From Streptomyces sp. T39 (GTDB lineage: Bacteria > Actinomycetota > Actinomycetes > Streptomycetales > Streptomycetaceae), in assembly GCF_008042045.1 (NCBI RefSeq), contig NZ_RDBP01000012.1:1714796-1778795 (forward strand): a stretch of DNA of 64,000 nucleotides. Reading direction: 5' to 3'. Of the stretch, positions 16,293 to 24,361 are shown piece by piece. A program made the translations under genes and the position numbers. Within the stretch, counting starts at the first letter, position 1; every line of letters begins with the position of its first letter. Below the pieces are notes generated by a model, which saw only the letters and a list, made by a program, of their open reading frames with translations, had not been told where the DNA came from and searched no databases.

Positions 16293-16390
16293 GCATCCAA
16301 GCAACGGCCGGGGGCGGTGTCAACGGTGACCGACCGGTCCGCGGCTGCAGCGGACTTGGCAGCGGCGCGGCGGCGGAGCACGCTGGAGAC

Positions 16391-16615
16391 ATGGCCGGTA
16401 CCCCGCCGATCGTCGTGCACCGGATCTCCCCCACGGGCGGCCGGCGCGTCACCGTGCGCGGGCGCATCATGGGGCTCGCCCACTCCGACGAGGAGGTGCT
16501 GGTGCTGGTCAGGCGCGCGGGGGAGCCGGGCCCTGTGGCGCTGGAGGACCCGACCGCCGTGGAGTGGACCGGCGGGCGGCCGCACCAGTACGAACCGCTG
16601 GAACTGCTGCCCTGA
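16391..16615 (+). CDS. Small conserved hypothetical protein
   Basis: A 74-residue protein starting MAGTPPIVVHRISPTGGRRV and ending in a Pro-Leu-rich tail. I recall close relatives, also of 70-80 residues, across Streptomyces, with the same HRISP.GGRRVTVRG opening and the WTGGRPH.Y motif near the end; no function is known to me. It has no signal peptide, membrane segment or cysteine. It is divergent from the polysaccharide lyase, with a gap of 142 bases. GGAG lies just upstream of the ATG but close to it, so translation may be weak. The coding reading rests mainly on recalled conservation. Confidence 0.65.
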   Translation: MAGTPPIVVHRISPTGGRRVTVRGRIMGLAHSDEEVLVLVRRAGEPGPVALEDPTAVEWTGGRPHQYEPLELLP

Positions 16616-16877
16616 AGCGGGTGCGGCGGCGGGGCTGACGCGTGTGACGCGCTCATGAGGGGACGAGGGCCCCGGCACCAGAGGGTGACCGGGGCGCTCT
16701 CGTCCGCGGAACCGGCTGCGGTGGCGACACTCCCCCGAGTGTGGCGTGCCACGCCGAGCACCAGCGGGCCGGATCCGACGACGTCATACAAACAGCGTCC
16801 TCCAACAGATCGCTAACATGTGGCCAACGCTCATCACGGGGGGAGGCTGCGAGGCTGCGAGTCAGGAGGGAGACGTC

Positions 16878-17681
16878 ATGCGATTCGGTCTCCTCGGCGT
16901 GCCCGCCCTGCTCGACCCCGCAGGCCACCCGCACCACCTCGGCAGCGCCAAGGTGCGCGTCCTGCTGGTCACCCTGCTGCTGCGCGCCAACAAGGTCGTG
17001 CCCGTCCACGAGCTGAAGGCCGCCCTGTGGGGCGACGAGCCGCCCGCCTCCGCCCACGCCTCGCTGCACAACCATGTGACCCGGCTGCGCAGACTGCTCG
17101 ACGGGGAGGACCGGCTGCGGGCCGTGTCCCCCGGCTATGTGCTCCGCGTGGCCCCCGGGGAACTCGACAGCGACGTCTTCGAGGAGTGCGTGGCCCACGC
17201 CCGCTTCGCTTACGGCCGCGGCGAGTGGGCCGAGGTCGTCACGACGGCGCGGACGGGCCTCGGCCTGTGGCGCGGCACCCCGCTGGACGGGGTGTTCGGG
17301 CCCCACGAAGGGCGTCCCGCGCTCGTGCAGAAGCTGGGCGAGGGCCGGCTGCAACTGCTCCAGTGGCGCTACGACGCCGAGCTGGAACTCGGACGCCATG
17401 ACGGCCTGGCACCCGAACTGGCCGCCCTGGTGGCGGAGTTCCCGCTGCGCGAGGCGTTCCACCGCCAGCTGATGCTGGCACTGCACCGTACGGGCAGGCA
17501 GGCCGAGGCGCTCGACGTGTACCGGGCGCTGCGCCGCACCCTCGTCGAGGAGTTGGGGGTCGACCCGGGCCCCTCGGTGCGGGAGGCCCACGCCGAGGTG
17601 CTGCGCGGCCCGTTCGCGGCGCCGGGGGCCGCCCGCCCGCCCGTGCCCCGGGCCGACCACAGATTCGCCGACGGAGCCTGA
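16878..17681 (+). CDS. SARP-type transcriptional activator (OmpR-like DNA-binding plus BTAD)
   Basis: A 267-residue Streptomyces antibiotic regulatory protein. Residues 1-95 form an OmpR-type winged helix (MRFGLLGVPALLDPAG, later HNHVTRLRRLLDGEDRLRAV). Residues 96-250 are a bacterial transcriptional activation domain (FEECVAHARFAYGRGEW ending VEELGVDPGPSVREAHAEVL). I chose the ATG at 16878 with AGGAGGGAG upstream; the frame is open to 16746 but that part includes non-coding DNA. It is single-domain, without the NB-ARC and TPR parts of AfsR. No biosynthetic gene cluster is in view, so its target is probably elsewhere. The promoter region carries the inverted repeat GTGGCGTGCCAC at 16741. Confidence 0.9.
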   Translation: MRFGLLGVPALLDPAGHPHHLGSAKVRVLLVTLLLRANKVVPVHELKAALWGDEPPASAHASLHNHVTRLRRLLDGEDRLRAVSPGYVLRVAPGELDSDVFEECVAHARFAYGRGEWAEVVTTARTGLGLWRGTPLDGVFGPHEGRPALVQKLGEGRLQLLQWRYDAELELGRHDGLAPELAALVAEFPLREAFHRQLMLALHRTGRQAEALDVYRALRRTLVEELGVDPGPSVREAHAEVLRGPFAAPGAARPPVPRADHRFADGA

Positions 17682-17801
17682 AACATTTCCCCCCGCCACC
17701 GCGTCAAGTCAGTGGAGGCGGTGGACGGGTGGGCCCGGCGCACCGCCGAAGGCGGCGCCGACGGGTGCCGCACCGGTCACGGGGGAGGAGCGGCGGCGGG
17801 C

Positions 17802-18311
17802 ATGAAAGCGTCCAGGGCCGAGCAGTACAGGGAGTTCGCAACCGGCCGCGCCACGCACCTCTACCGTTCGGCGTGCCTGCTGACCGGCGGCGACACGCAC
17901 CTCGCCGAGGACCTGGTGCAGGAGACCCTGGGGCGGATGTACCTGGTGTGGGGGAAGATCTCCCGCATCGACAACCCGGCGGGCTACGCCCAGACCGTGC
18001 TCGTCCGCGCCTTCCTCACCCACCGGCGCCGTCGCTCCGCAACCGAGCGCCCCGTCGGCGACCTTCCGGACTCCGCTCCGCCCGCCGGTGACGACCCCGA
18101 CCTCCGCCTGGCCCTGCTCGGTGCCCTCGGGACGCTCGCGCCGAAGGACCGCGCGGTGGTGGTGCTGCGGTACTGGGAGGACCGCAGCGTCGAGGAGACC
18201 GCCGACGCCATGCACGTCAGCCCCGCCGCCGTACGCACCAGGACGGTGCGGGCGCTGGCCAGACTCCGCGAACAACTGGGCGGCAGCCTGGTGGAGTTCG
18301 CCTCCCGATGA
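17802..18311 (+). CDS. SigE-family (SCO-type ECF) RNA polymerase sigma factor
   Basis: A 169-residue extracytoplasmic-function sigma factor. Region 2 spans about 8-75 (FATGRATHLYRSACLLTGGD, LAEDLVQETLGRMYLVW, and NPAGYAQTVLVRAFLTH). Region 4 spans 100-160, with ALGTLAPKDRAVVVLRYWED and the helix-turn-helix SVEETADAMHVSPAAVRTRT. It lacks region 3 and any C-terminal SnoaL extension, as in the SigE group. I chose the ATG at 17802, after a GGGGGAGGAG. The next gene, 75 bases downstream, encodes a membrane protein that probably regulates it. Confidence 0.9.
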   Translation: MKASRAEQYREFATGRATHLYRSACLLTGGDTHLAEDLVQETLGRMYLVWGKISRIDNPAGYAQTVLVRAFLTHRRRRSATERPVGDLPDSAPPAGDDPDLRLALLGALGTLAPKDRAVVVLRYWEDRSVEETADAMHVSPAAVRTRTVRALARLREQLGGSLVEFASR

Positions 18312-18386
18312 GCACCGGCGCCGCCCCGGTGGGCGCGCCGCACAGACACCTTCCTCCGTACGGCCGAGCAGAGAGTGGGGTTCCCC

Positions 18387-19649
18387 ATGCCCTTCGAGGA
18401 CGAGATCGGCGATGCCCTGCGTCGCACCGGCGAGACGATGACCCCGGCCGACCGGCTCCGGCTGGTCGAGCGCGGCACGGTCCGGGGCCGGCGGAAGCTG
18501 GCCCTGCGCCGGGCCACCGTCGCGGGCAGCGTGCTGGCCCTGGCGGCGGTGGGACTGGGCGGGGGCCACGCCGCCGGCGTCCTCGGCGGCGCCGACCGCA
18601 CCGACGACCGGACGTCCGTCGCTGCGGAGGGCGGGGCCGGGGAGACCGGCCGGGCCGTGGCGGGGACCGCACCCGCGGGAGCGGTCTCGGCACAGCAGAT
18701 GCTGAAGACGCTGACCGGGCTGCTGCCCGCCGGGGACCTCGCGCGGAAGGACGGCAGGGGCAGCAGCAAGAGCCGGGCCTCCGCGCCGTACGCCTCCGTC
18801 GTGTTCGACGACGGCGACGGCGCCGCGCAGATCTCGCTGAGCATCAACCGGATCGATCCGCGGGGCGAGACGGCCGACTCGATGGTCACCTGTCCGTCGA
18901 AGGCGCTCGTCGACTTCGACGAATGCCGGCACGAGACCCTCACCGACGGCTCCCGCTACCTGTTCGTGCAGGGCTACGTCTACGACCGTCACAAGGGCGC
19001 GAAGCAGTGGCGGTCCACGCTGCTCACGCCCGCGGGCGTCCTGATCGACGCGAGCGAGTACAACGCTCCCGCGGAGAAGGACGCGACCGCCACCCGGGAG
19101 GACCCGCCCCTCACCCCGGCCCGGATGAAGACCCTGGTCACGGACGACGGCTGGGACCCGCTCGCCGCCGCCTACCTGGCGGAGGCGGGGGCCGCGCCCG
19201 AGGAGAAGCCGGGCCGCCCGGGCGAGCCGTCCGGGGAGACCGTCGTCGCCACGCTCACCGCCCTGCTGCCCGAGGGCCTGACGGTGAAGGACCCGGGCGG
19301 CGACCCCGGCTACGGTCACCTCGTGGTCGACGACGGCCGGGGAGCCTCGTTCGTCCAGATCAACGTCCAGCCGGGCATGTCCGAGCTGGCCGACCTGTTC
19401 GCCGGGGGGACGACGCTGCCCGACGGCACGCTGGTGCGCGAGACCCAGGAGGCCGACCCCGACCAGAAGGGCGGCGCGGGCACGGTCGGCTGGACCGTGG
19501 ACACCCTGCGCCCGGACGGGGCCCGTGTGGTGATCATGGCGTTCAACGCGCCCGGGCAGGGACAGGACGCCGTCCGGGAGGAGCCCGCGCTGACGATGGC
19601 CCAGCTGAAGGCCATCGCCCTCGACCCGGTGTGGATCGGCCTGGACTGA
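18387..19649 (+). CDS. Membrane-anchored protein paired with the SigE-type sigma factor
   Basis: A 420-residue protein with a short cytosolic N-terminus (MPFEDEIGDALRRTGETM). A basic segment and one transmembrane helix follow at about 42-62 (ATVAGSVLALAAVGLGGGHA), then a large extracellular part. The outer part contains two similar halves, each beginning with a leucine-rich helix like MLKTLTGLLPAGDL and VATLTALLPEGLTV, and each ending in a stretch like MKTLVTDDGWDPLA. So an internal duplication is likely. A GTG start at 18375 is also possible. Position directly after a sigma-factor gene and the topology suggest an anti-sigma-like or co-regulated role, but there is no zinc-binding anti-sigma motif. 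Function unknown. Confidence 0.8.
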   Translation: MPFEDEIGDALRRTGETMTPADRLRLVERGTVRGRRKLALRRATVAGSVLALAAVGLGGGHAAGVLGGADRTDDRTSVAAEGGAGETGRAVAGTAPAGAVSAQQMLKTLTGLLPAGDLARKDGRGSSKSRASAPYASVVFDDGDGAAQISLSINRIDPRGETADSMVTCPSKALVDFDECRHETLTDGSRYLFVQGYVYDRHKGAKQWRSTLLTPAGVLIDASEYNAPAEKDATATREDPPLTPARMKTLVTDDGWDPLAAAYLAEAGAAPEEKPGRPGEPSGETVVATLTALLPEGLTVKDPGGDPGYGHLVVDDGRGASFVQINVQPGMSELADLFAGGTTLPDGTLVRETQEADPDQKGGAGTVGWTVDTLRPDGARVVIMAFNAPGQGQDAVREEPALTMAQLKAIALDPVWIGLD

Positions 19650-19783
19650 CCCCGGCCTGCCGCACCCCGTTCCCGGAGGAGCCCGGCCCGCGCACCGGCG
19701 GCCGGGCTCCGTCGCGTCCGCCCGCACGGGTCGCGCCGGCGCACGTGCGACGCCGGCGCACGCGTGACGTCCGTACGCCTCGC

Positions 19784-19847
19784 GTCCGCCCAGCTGTTCG
19801 TGCCCACCCAACTGTTCGCGTCCGCCCAGCTGTTCGTGCCCGCACAA
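19784..19847. repeat. 18-bp imperfect tandem repeat in the gap before wrbA
   Basis: Units of 18 bp start at 19784 (GTCCGCCCAGCTGTTCGT), 19802, 19820 (identical to the first) and partly at 19838. The surrounding 381-bp gap (19650-20030) otherwise holds GC-rich sequence with no supportable gene. A short ribosome-binding site lies at its right end. The repeat could be read as SAQLFVPTQLF, but that belongs to no convincing protein. Confidence 0.6.
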
Positions 19848-20030
19848 CGGGGCGCGCCAGCCCACGGTTTCCGGCCTCCCCGGTCCGGGCGGGGGGCGAT
19901 GGACGGGCGGTGGGCGCGCGATGGCCGCCCGGTCCCGCGCGGGCGGCAGGATGGCGCCGGACCTGCCGGAGACCGCCGCAGGGACTCCCCACCCCTGCCG
20001 TCACCCGTCCCGAACAAGGAGCGCGTCACC

Positions 20031-20648
20031 GTGACGAACGTCGCCGTCATCTACTACTCGGCCACCGGCAGCGTCCACAGCCTGGCCGCAGCCGCCGCCG
20101 AGGCCGCCGAGAAGGCGGGCGCCGAGGTCCGGCTGCGCCGGGTCGCCGAGCTTGCTTCCGAGGAGGCCGTCGCCTCCAACCCCACCTGGGCGGCCCACCG
20201 CGACGCCACCCGGGACGTGGCCGTCGCGAGCCTGGAGGACCTGGAGTGGGCCGATGTGCTCCTCTTCGGCACGCCCACCCGCTACGGCCTGCCCGCCGCC
20301 CAGCTCAAGCAGTTCATCGACGGCACGGGCACCCTGTGGTTCCAGGGCAAGCTCGTGAACAAGGTCGTCTCCTCGTTCACCTCGACGACGCAGACCCACG
20401 GCGGCCAGGAGAGCACCCTTCTCGCCCTGAACAACACCTTCTACCACTGGGGCGCGATCATCGTGGCTCCCGGCTACGCGGACGCCGTCCAGTTCGACAT
20501 CAAGAACGGCAACCCGTACGGCACGAGCCATGTCGCCTACCACCAGGACCTGCCCGGCGCCGAGAACCTGGCCGCCGTCGGCTTCCAGGCCCGCCGCGCC
20601 GTCGAGATCGGCACCGCGCTCAAGCGCGGTCTGCAGGCGGCGGCCTGA
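20031..20648 (+). CDS. wrbA: WrbA-type NAD(P)H:quinone oxidoreductase
   Basis: A 205-residue flavodoxin-fold protein that reduces quinones by two electrons with FMN and NAD(P)H, which avoids semiquinone radicals. The FMN phosphate loop is YYSATGSVHSLA near the N-terminus. The isoalloxazine-contact loop is GTPTRYGLPAAQLKQFIDGTG at about residues 80-100. The third loop is STTQTHGGQESTLLALNNTF at about 115-135. Length matches the type IV family. I chose the GTG at 20031 with AAGGAG nine bases upstream; the frame is open to 19764 across the tandem repeat but that part is not protein-like. No partner gene is nearby. Confidence 0.92.
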   Translation: MTNVAVIYYSATGSVHSLAAAAAEAAEKAGAEVRLRRVAELASEEAVASNPTWAAHRDATRDVAVASLEDLEWADVLLFGTPTRYGLPAAQLKQFIDGTGTLWFQGKLVNKVVSSFTSTTQTHGGQESTLLALNNTFYHWGAIIVAPGYADAVQFDIKNGNPYGTSHVAYHQDLPGAENLAAVGFQARRAVEIGTALKRGLQAAA

Positions 20649-20726
20649 CGGCCCGCCGGCCGTACGGATGACCGCCCGCCGGCCGACCCGTCGCGCTTCG
20701 CCGCCCCCGGGGCGGGCGCGGGCGGG

Positions 20727-22433
20727 TCAGCCGGCGTCGTCCTTCGCGTCGGCGTAGCAGTCCACCACCGCGACGGTGAACGGGAAGCGCACCGGTGTCT
20801 CGCCGAAGGCCAGCCGCCCCGCCAGCTCCCCCGCCTCCCGGATCGCCCGGGCGACCTCCTGCGCCTCCTCGGCGGGGCAGTGCACCACCACCTCGTCGTG
20901 CTGGAAGAAGACCAGCTCGGCGCGGAGGGGCGCGAGGGCCCGGCGCAGCGCGGCCAGCATCAGCAGGGCCCAGTCGGCCGCGCTGCCCTGCACCACGAAG
21001 TTCCTGGTGAAGCGGCCCCACGCGCGGGAGTCGCCTGAGCCCCTGCGGGCCGGCCCGTCCTCGTCATCCTGCGGGATGCCCGCCTCGCCGTCCTCCTCCG
21101 CGCCCGGCGCACGGGGGCTGGTGCGGCCCAGCCACGTCCGCACCACGCGGCCCTCCTCGCCGGCCCGCGCGGCGTCGTCGACATAGGCGACGGCCCGGGG
21201 GAACCGGCGCCGCAGCGCGGCCAGGTTCTTCAGACCGTCCCCGGAGGTCTGCCCGTAGACCGCGCCCAGCAGCGCCAGCTTGGCGTGCGCCCGGTCGCCG
21301 GAGAACGCCCGGTCCGACAGGGCGGTGTAGAGGTCGCCGTCGTGGCCCGCCACCTCCATCAGGCCCCGGTCGCGGGAGATCGCGGCCAGCACCCGCGGTT
21401 CCATCTGGTCGGCGTCGGCCACCACGAGGCGCCAGCCCTCGTCCGCGACCACGGCACGCCGGATCACCTTCGGTATCTGGAGCGCCCCGCCCCCGTTGGT
21501 CGTCCACCGCCCGGAGACGGTGCCGCCGGGCACGTACTCGGGGCGGAAGCGTCCGTCGCGCACCCAGTCCTGGAGCCAGCTCCAGCCGTGGGCCGTCCAG
21601 ATGCGGTACAGCTTCTTGTAGCGGATCAGCGGCTCGACGGCCGGGTGCGCGATCTCCTCCAGCTCCCAGCGCCGAGTCGACCCGACCTTGATCCCCGCCC
21701 GGGCGAAGGCCCGGACGACGTCCGCCGGCAGATCCGGCCGCACCCGGTGCCCGAAGGCCGCGGACACCTCGTCGGCCAGCTCCGCCAGCCGCCGCGGCTC
21801 GCCGCCGCCCGCGTACCGCTCGCCGAGCAGTTCGCCCAGCACCGCGCGGTGGACGTCGGCCCGCCAGGGCAGCCCCGCCCGGTGCATCTCCGCCGCCACC
21901 AGCATCCCCGCCGACTCGGCCGCCGTGAGCAGCCGCATGCGCCCGGGGTGCGCGGTCGCGTCATGGCGCCGCTGCTGCTCGGCGTACACCTCCAGCAGTG
22001 CCTCCAGGGGCACGTCGGGCCGGCGCGGCTCGAAGAGCGGCGACTGGGCGCCGGGGACGGCCGCGCGGGCGGGCGGGTCCGGCGGCACGGGGGCGTGGCG
22101 CAGCCGGGCCCAGGCGGCCGCCGCCGATCGGGGCTCGCCGAGCCGGCCCTCGTGGCCGAGCAGCAGCAGCTCGGCGTCCTCGATGTCGTAGCACCGTTCG
22201 ACCCGCACCCCGGCGGCGAGCAGCCGCGGGTAGACGGCGGCCGTGGCGCACCACACCCAGCGGCCGACCTGCGGCCGGGAACGGACGGCCGCGACGAGGT
22301 CCGGCTCGTCGACGACCGGCCCCGCGGGCAGGCCGTCGGGGCCGAGGGGGACGAGGCGGGCCCCGTCCCCCTCGGCCGCCGCCACGGCCCACCGCTCGTC
22401 CATGGGTTCGAGTGTGACAGCCGGGTCGGACAT
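20727..22433 (-). CDS. Family A DNA polymerase-like protein (bifunctional 3'-5' exonuclease/polymerase annotation)
   Basis: A 568-residue protein of the second family A polymerase common in actinomycetes. Motif A is VVADADQMEPRVL (about 336-348), motif B KLALLGAVYGQTSGD (about 382), and motif C FFQHDEVVVHC (about 504-514). The N-terminal 170 residues occupy the place of the exonuclease domain but I see no DxE metal site. An acidic insert of about 35 residues (GAEEDGEAGIPQDDEDGPA) lies between motifs B and C. Starts at 22433 (MSDPAVT) and 22403 (MDERWAV) are both possible without clear ribosome-binding sites. Role in replication or repair is not established. Confidence 0.85.
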   Translation of the reverse strand: MSDPAVTLEPMDERWAVAAAEGDGARLVPLGPDGLPAGPVVDEPDLVAAVRSRPQVGRWVWCATAAVYPRLLAAGVRVERCYDIEDAELLLLGHEGRLGEPRSAAAAWARLRHAPVPPDPPARAAVPGAQSPLFEPRRPDVPLEALLEVYAEQQRRHDATAHPGRMRLLTAAESAGMLVAAEMHRAGLPWRADVHRAVLGELLGERYAGGGEPRRLAELADEVSAAFGHRVRPDLPADVVRAFARAGIKVGSTRRWELEEIAHPAVEPLIRYKKLYRIWTAHGWSWLQDWVRDGRFRPEYVPGGTVSGRWTTNGGGALQIPKVIRRAVVADEGWRLVVADADQMEPRVLAAISRDRGLMEVAGHDGDLYTALSDRAFSGDRAHAKLALLGAVYGQTSGDGLKNLAALRRRFPRAVAYVDDAARAGEEGRVVRTWLGRTSPRAPGAEEDGEAGIPQDDEDGPARRGSGDSRAWGRFTRNFVVQGSAADWALLMLAALRRALAPLRAELVFFQHDEVVVHCPAEEAQEVARAIREAGELAGRLAFGETPVRFPFTVAVVDCYADAKDDAG

Positions 22434-22645
22434 CGGCGGGGCGCCGCACGGAGCCCGGGGCGGGTCGGGCAGGTCAGGCCCCCCGGCACCCCGGGCCGGC
22501 CCGGTCATGGGCGGCGCACGGCGGCCCCGCGCGGTCCGGTCGGGAACTCCGTCCGGCGCATCACCCGCGCCCGGTGTGCCACGCCGCGGCGCGCCGCGCA
22601 GGGGGCCTGTCAGGGGGCGCCACGGCGCCCGCCCGTCCGGACCGC

Positions 22646-23206
22646 TCAGGGCTCCAGCCGGCGTATCACCCGCGCCGGGTTCCCCACGGCGAGCACCCCG
22701 GCCGGCAGGTCCTTGGTGACCACGGACCCCGCCCCGACGACCGTGTTCTCGCCGATCGTCACCCCGGGGCAGACGATCACCCCCGCCCCGAGCCACACGT
22801 TGTCCCCGACGGTCACCGGCTCGGCCCGCTCCCAGCCCGCCCGGCGCCGCTCGGTGTCCAGTTCGTGCGTGGGGGTCAGCAGCTGCACGCCCGGCCCGAT
22901 CTGGACGTCCGAACCGACGGTGATGGGCGCCGCGTCCAGGAACACCGCGTTGAAGTTGACGAACGTCCGGTCCCCGACGCTGATGTGGTAGCCGAAGTCG
23001 CACTGGAACGGCGGCCGGATCCGCACCTGCCGGCCGAGCGACCCGAACAGCTCGGCCAGGATCCCCTCCCGGTCGGCGGGGGCGGCGCCGCCGCCCGCGT
23101 TGTACGCGGCGCACAGGGCGAACCGCCGTTCGGTGTCGGCGGCCAGTTCGGCGTCGTCCGGCAGGTACCACTCGCCGGCCAGCATCCGGTCCTTGTTCAC
23201 TCCCAT
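22646..23206 (-). CDS. Maltose/galactoside O-acetyltransferase family protein
   Basis: A 186-residue left-handed beta-helix acetyltransferase that would transfer an acetyl group from acetyl-CoA to a sugar hydroxyl. The N-terminus has the Mac domain (MLAGEWYLPDDAELAADTER). Hexapeptide repeats run from about 75 (FGYHISVGDRTFVNFNAVF) to the end. The catalytic His is in LLTPTHELD, and VTVGDNVWLGAGVIVCPGVT forms the CoA side. The length is typical. The gap of 95 bases to the divergent lipoprotein gene holds its promoter. The true substrate is unknown; these enzymes are often detoxifying. Confidence 0.92.
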   Translation of the reverse strand: MGVNKDRMLAGEWYLPDDAELAADTERRFALCAAYNAGGGAAPADREGILAELFGSLGRQVRIRPPFQCDFGYHISVGDRTFVNFNAVFLDAAPITVGSDVQIGPGVQLLTPTHELDTERRRAGWERAEPVTVGDNVWLGAGVIVCPGVTIGENTVVGAGSVVTKDLPAGVLAVGNPARVIRRLEP

Positions 23207-23301
23207 GTGCGCGTTCCTCTCCGGTCACGGGTGTCCGTAGGATCGATCCTTCTATGCGGGCGTCCGCCGGACGGCCGTTTCACACGGGTGGGGACCTCGA
23301 C

Positions 23302-23985
23302 ATGGGTGAAGTGACGCGGCGGCGCGCGCGGGGAACGGCCACGGCGGCGGCCCTCGTGCTGGCGCTCTGGGCGGCGTCGGCCGGGTGCGGGGCGCCGGCC
23401 GAGCCGGACCGCAAGGCGGCGGGAAGCGGCGACCCGGCGGCCGCGAGCAGCGGGCCGCCGGCGGGGGACGGCACGCGGGGCGAGGCGAGGAAGGCGGCGT
23501 CCGTGGGCGCGGAGACGTCCGCCTGCGCGCTGCCGGTCACCTTCGATCTCGCCGAGGGCTGGTCGCCGGAGGCCGTCGAGCACGACCCGGACGGCGAGTT
23601 CGCCGCCCTGCTGGAGCAGGGCACGGTCTCGCTCCGGTGCGAGATCGACGCCAAGCCGGCGGGCCACATCGGCTTCCTGCGCGTATGGGTCGGCGGCGCG
23701 GCGGGCGACGATCCCCGTGCCGCCCTCGAGGCGTTCGTCGCCGACGCGGCCGCGGACCGCGAGGAGGAGGTGTACGCGGCGACGCGGGCCGGGACGTACG
23801 AGGCGGTCGAGGTCCGCTACCTCAACACCGGCGAACTCCTCGACGCGCCCAAGCGGGAGCGGGCGTTCGCGCTGACGACACCGGACGGGGTGGTGGTCGT
23901 GGATCTCGGCGGGCTCGACTCCGGGGAGCACGAGCAGATGCTGCCGGCCTACGAATTGGCCAGAAAGAGCCTGCGAGACTCCTGA
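23302..23985 (+). CDS. Putative lipoprotein of unknown function
   Basis: A 227-residue exported protein. After a basic N-terminus comes the hydrophobic stretch ATAAALVLALWAASAGC. The Cys would be the lipidated residue, although SAGC is not a perfect lipobox because Ser replaces the usual Leu. A low-complexity Ala/Gly/Ser linker to about 70 leads to a globular part (ACALPVTFDLAEGWSPEAV, then VRYLNTGELLDAPKRERAFA). This resembles the LpqN/DUF-type actinobacterial lipoproteins with an internal CALP motif. I chose the ATG at 23302 over the upstream frame at 23254. It is divergent from the acetyltransferase. A 34-bp tandem repeat follows. Function unknown. Confidence 0.75.
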   Translation: MGEVTRRRARGTATAAALVLALWAASAGCGAPAEPDRKAAGSGDPAAASSGPPAGDGTRGEARKAASVGAETSACALPVTFDLAEGWSPEAVEHDPDGEFAALLEQGTVSLRCEIDAKPAGHIGFLRVWVGGAAGDDPRAALEAFVADAAADREEEVYAATRAGTYEAVEVRYLNTGELLDAPKRERAFALTTPDGVVVVDLGGLDSGEHEQMLPAYELARKSLRDS

Positions 23986-24074
23986 CCCGCCCGCCCCGTA
24001 CCCCCGCTCGCCCCGTACCCGCGTCCGCCCGGCACGCCCCGTACCCCCGCACACCCGTACGACCCGAGGCCGGT

Positions 24075-24203
24075 GGCCCGCGGGCACGCCCCGCGGAGCA
24101 CCGGCCCCGGCCCGCGGGCACGCCCCGCGGAGCACCGGCCCCGGCCCGCGGGCACGCCCCGCGGAGCACCGTCCCCGGCCCGCGGGCACGCCCCGCGGAG
24201 CAC
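24075..24203. repeat. 34-bp GC-rich tandem repeat, 3.8 copies
   Basis: Units of exactly 34 bp start at 24075, 24109, 24143 and 24177, each opening GGCCCGCGGGCACGCCCCGC. Copies are nearly identical; one carries GTCCCC for GGCCCC. Every unit holds the palindrome GCCCGCGGGC and a CCGCGG, so hairpins are likely on either strand. A looser run of GCCCCGTACCCCCGC-like motifs precedes it at 23990-24060. The 376-bp gap (23986-24361) holds no supportable gene. Confidence 0.85.
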
Positions 24204-24361
24204 GTCCGCGCACTTCGTGGCCGCAGACTCCTGCCGCTAAAGCCCCTCTCCCCGTACGCTCTGATGCCAAACGGACGGCCGTGCCGTCCGGGAAGCGTGC
24301 CCACCGTCCACGGGGCACACTGGGACCGAGGCGCGGATGCACGTGACGGGGAGGCCGTACG

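Noticed and set aside
13573..16658. Long plus-strand frames antisense to the polysaccharide lyase (13573-15219, 15259-16329, 15825-16658).
   Set aside because: They lack recognisable motifs and run across a family 8 lyase with intact catalytic residues.
16878..17681. A secondary-metabolite gene cluster indicated by the SARP regulator.
   Set aside because: No polyketide, NRPS, terpene or RiPP genes occur in the window; a lone SARP is common in Streptomyces.
24075..24203. The 34-bp repeat array could be mistaken for a CRISPR array.
   Set aside because: The units follow each other without unique spacers, the sequence is nearly all GC, and no cas genes are nearby.
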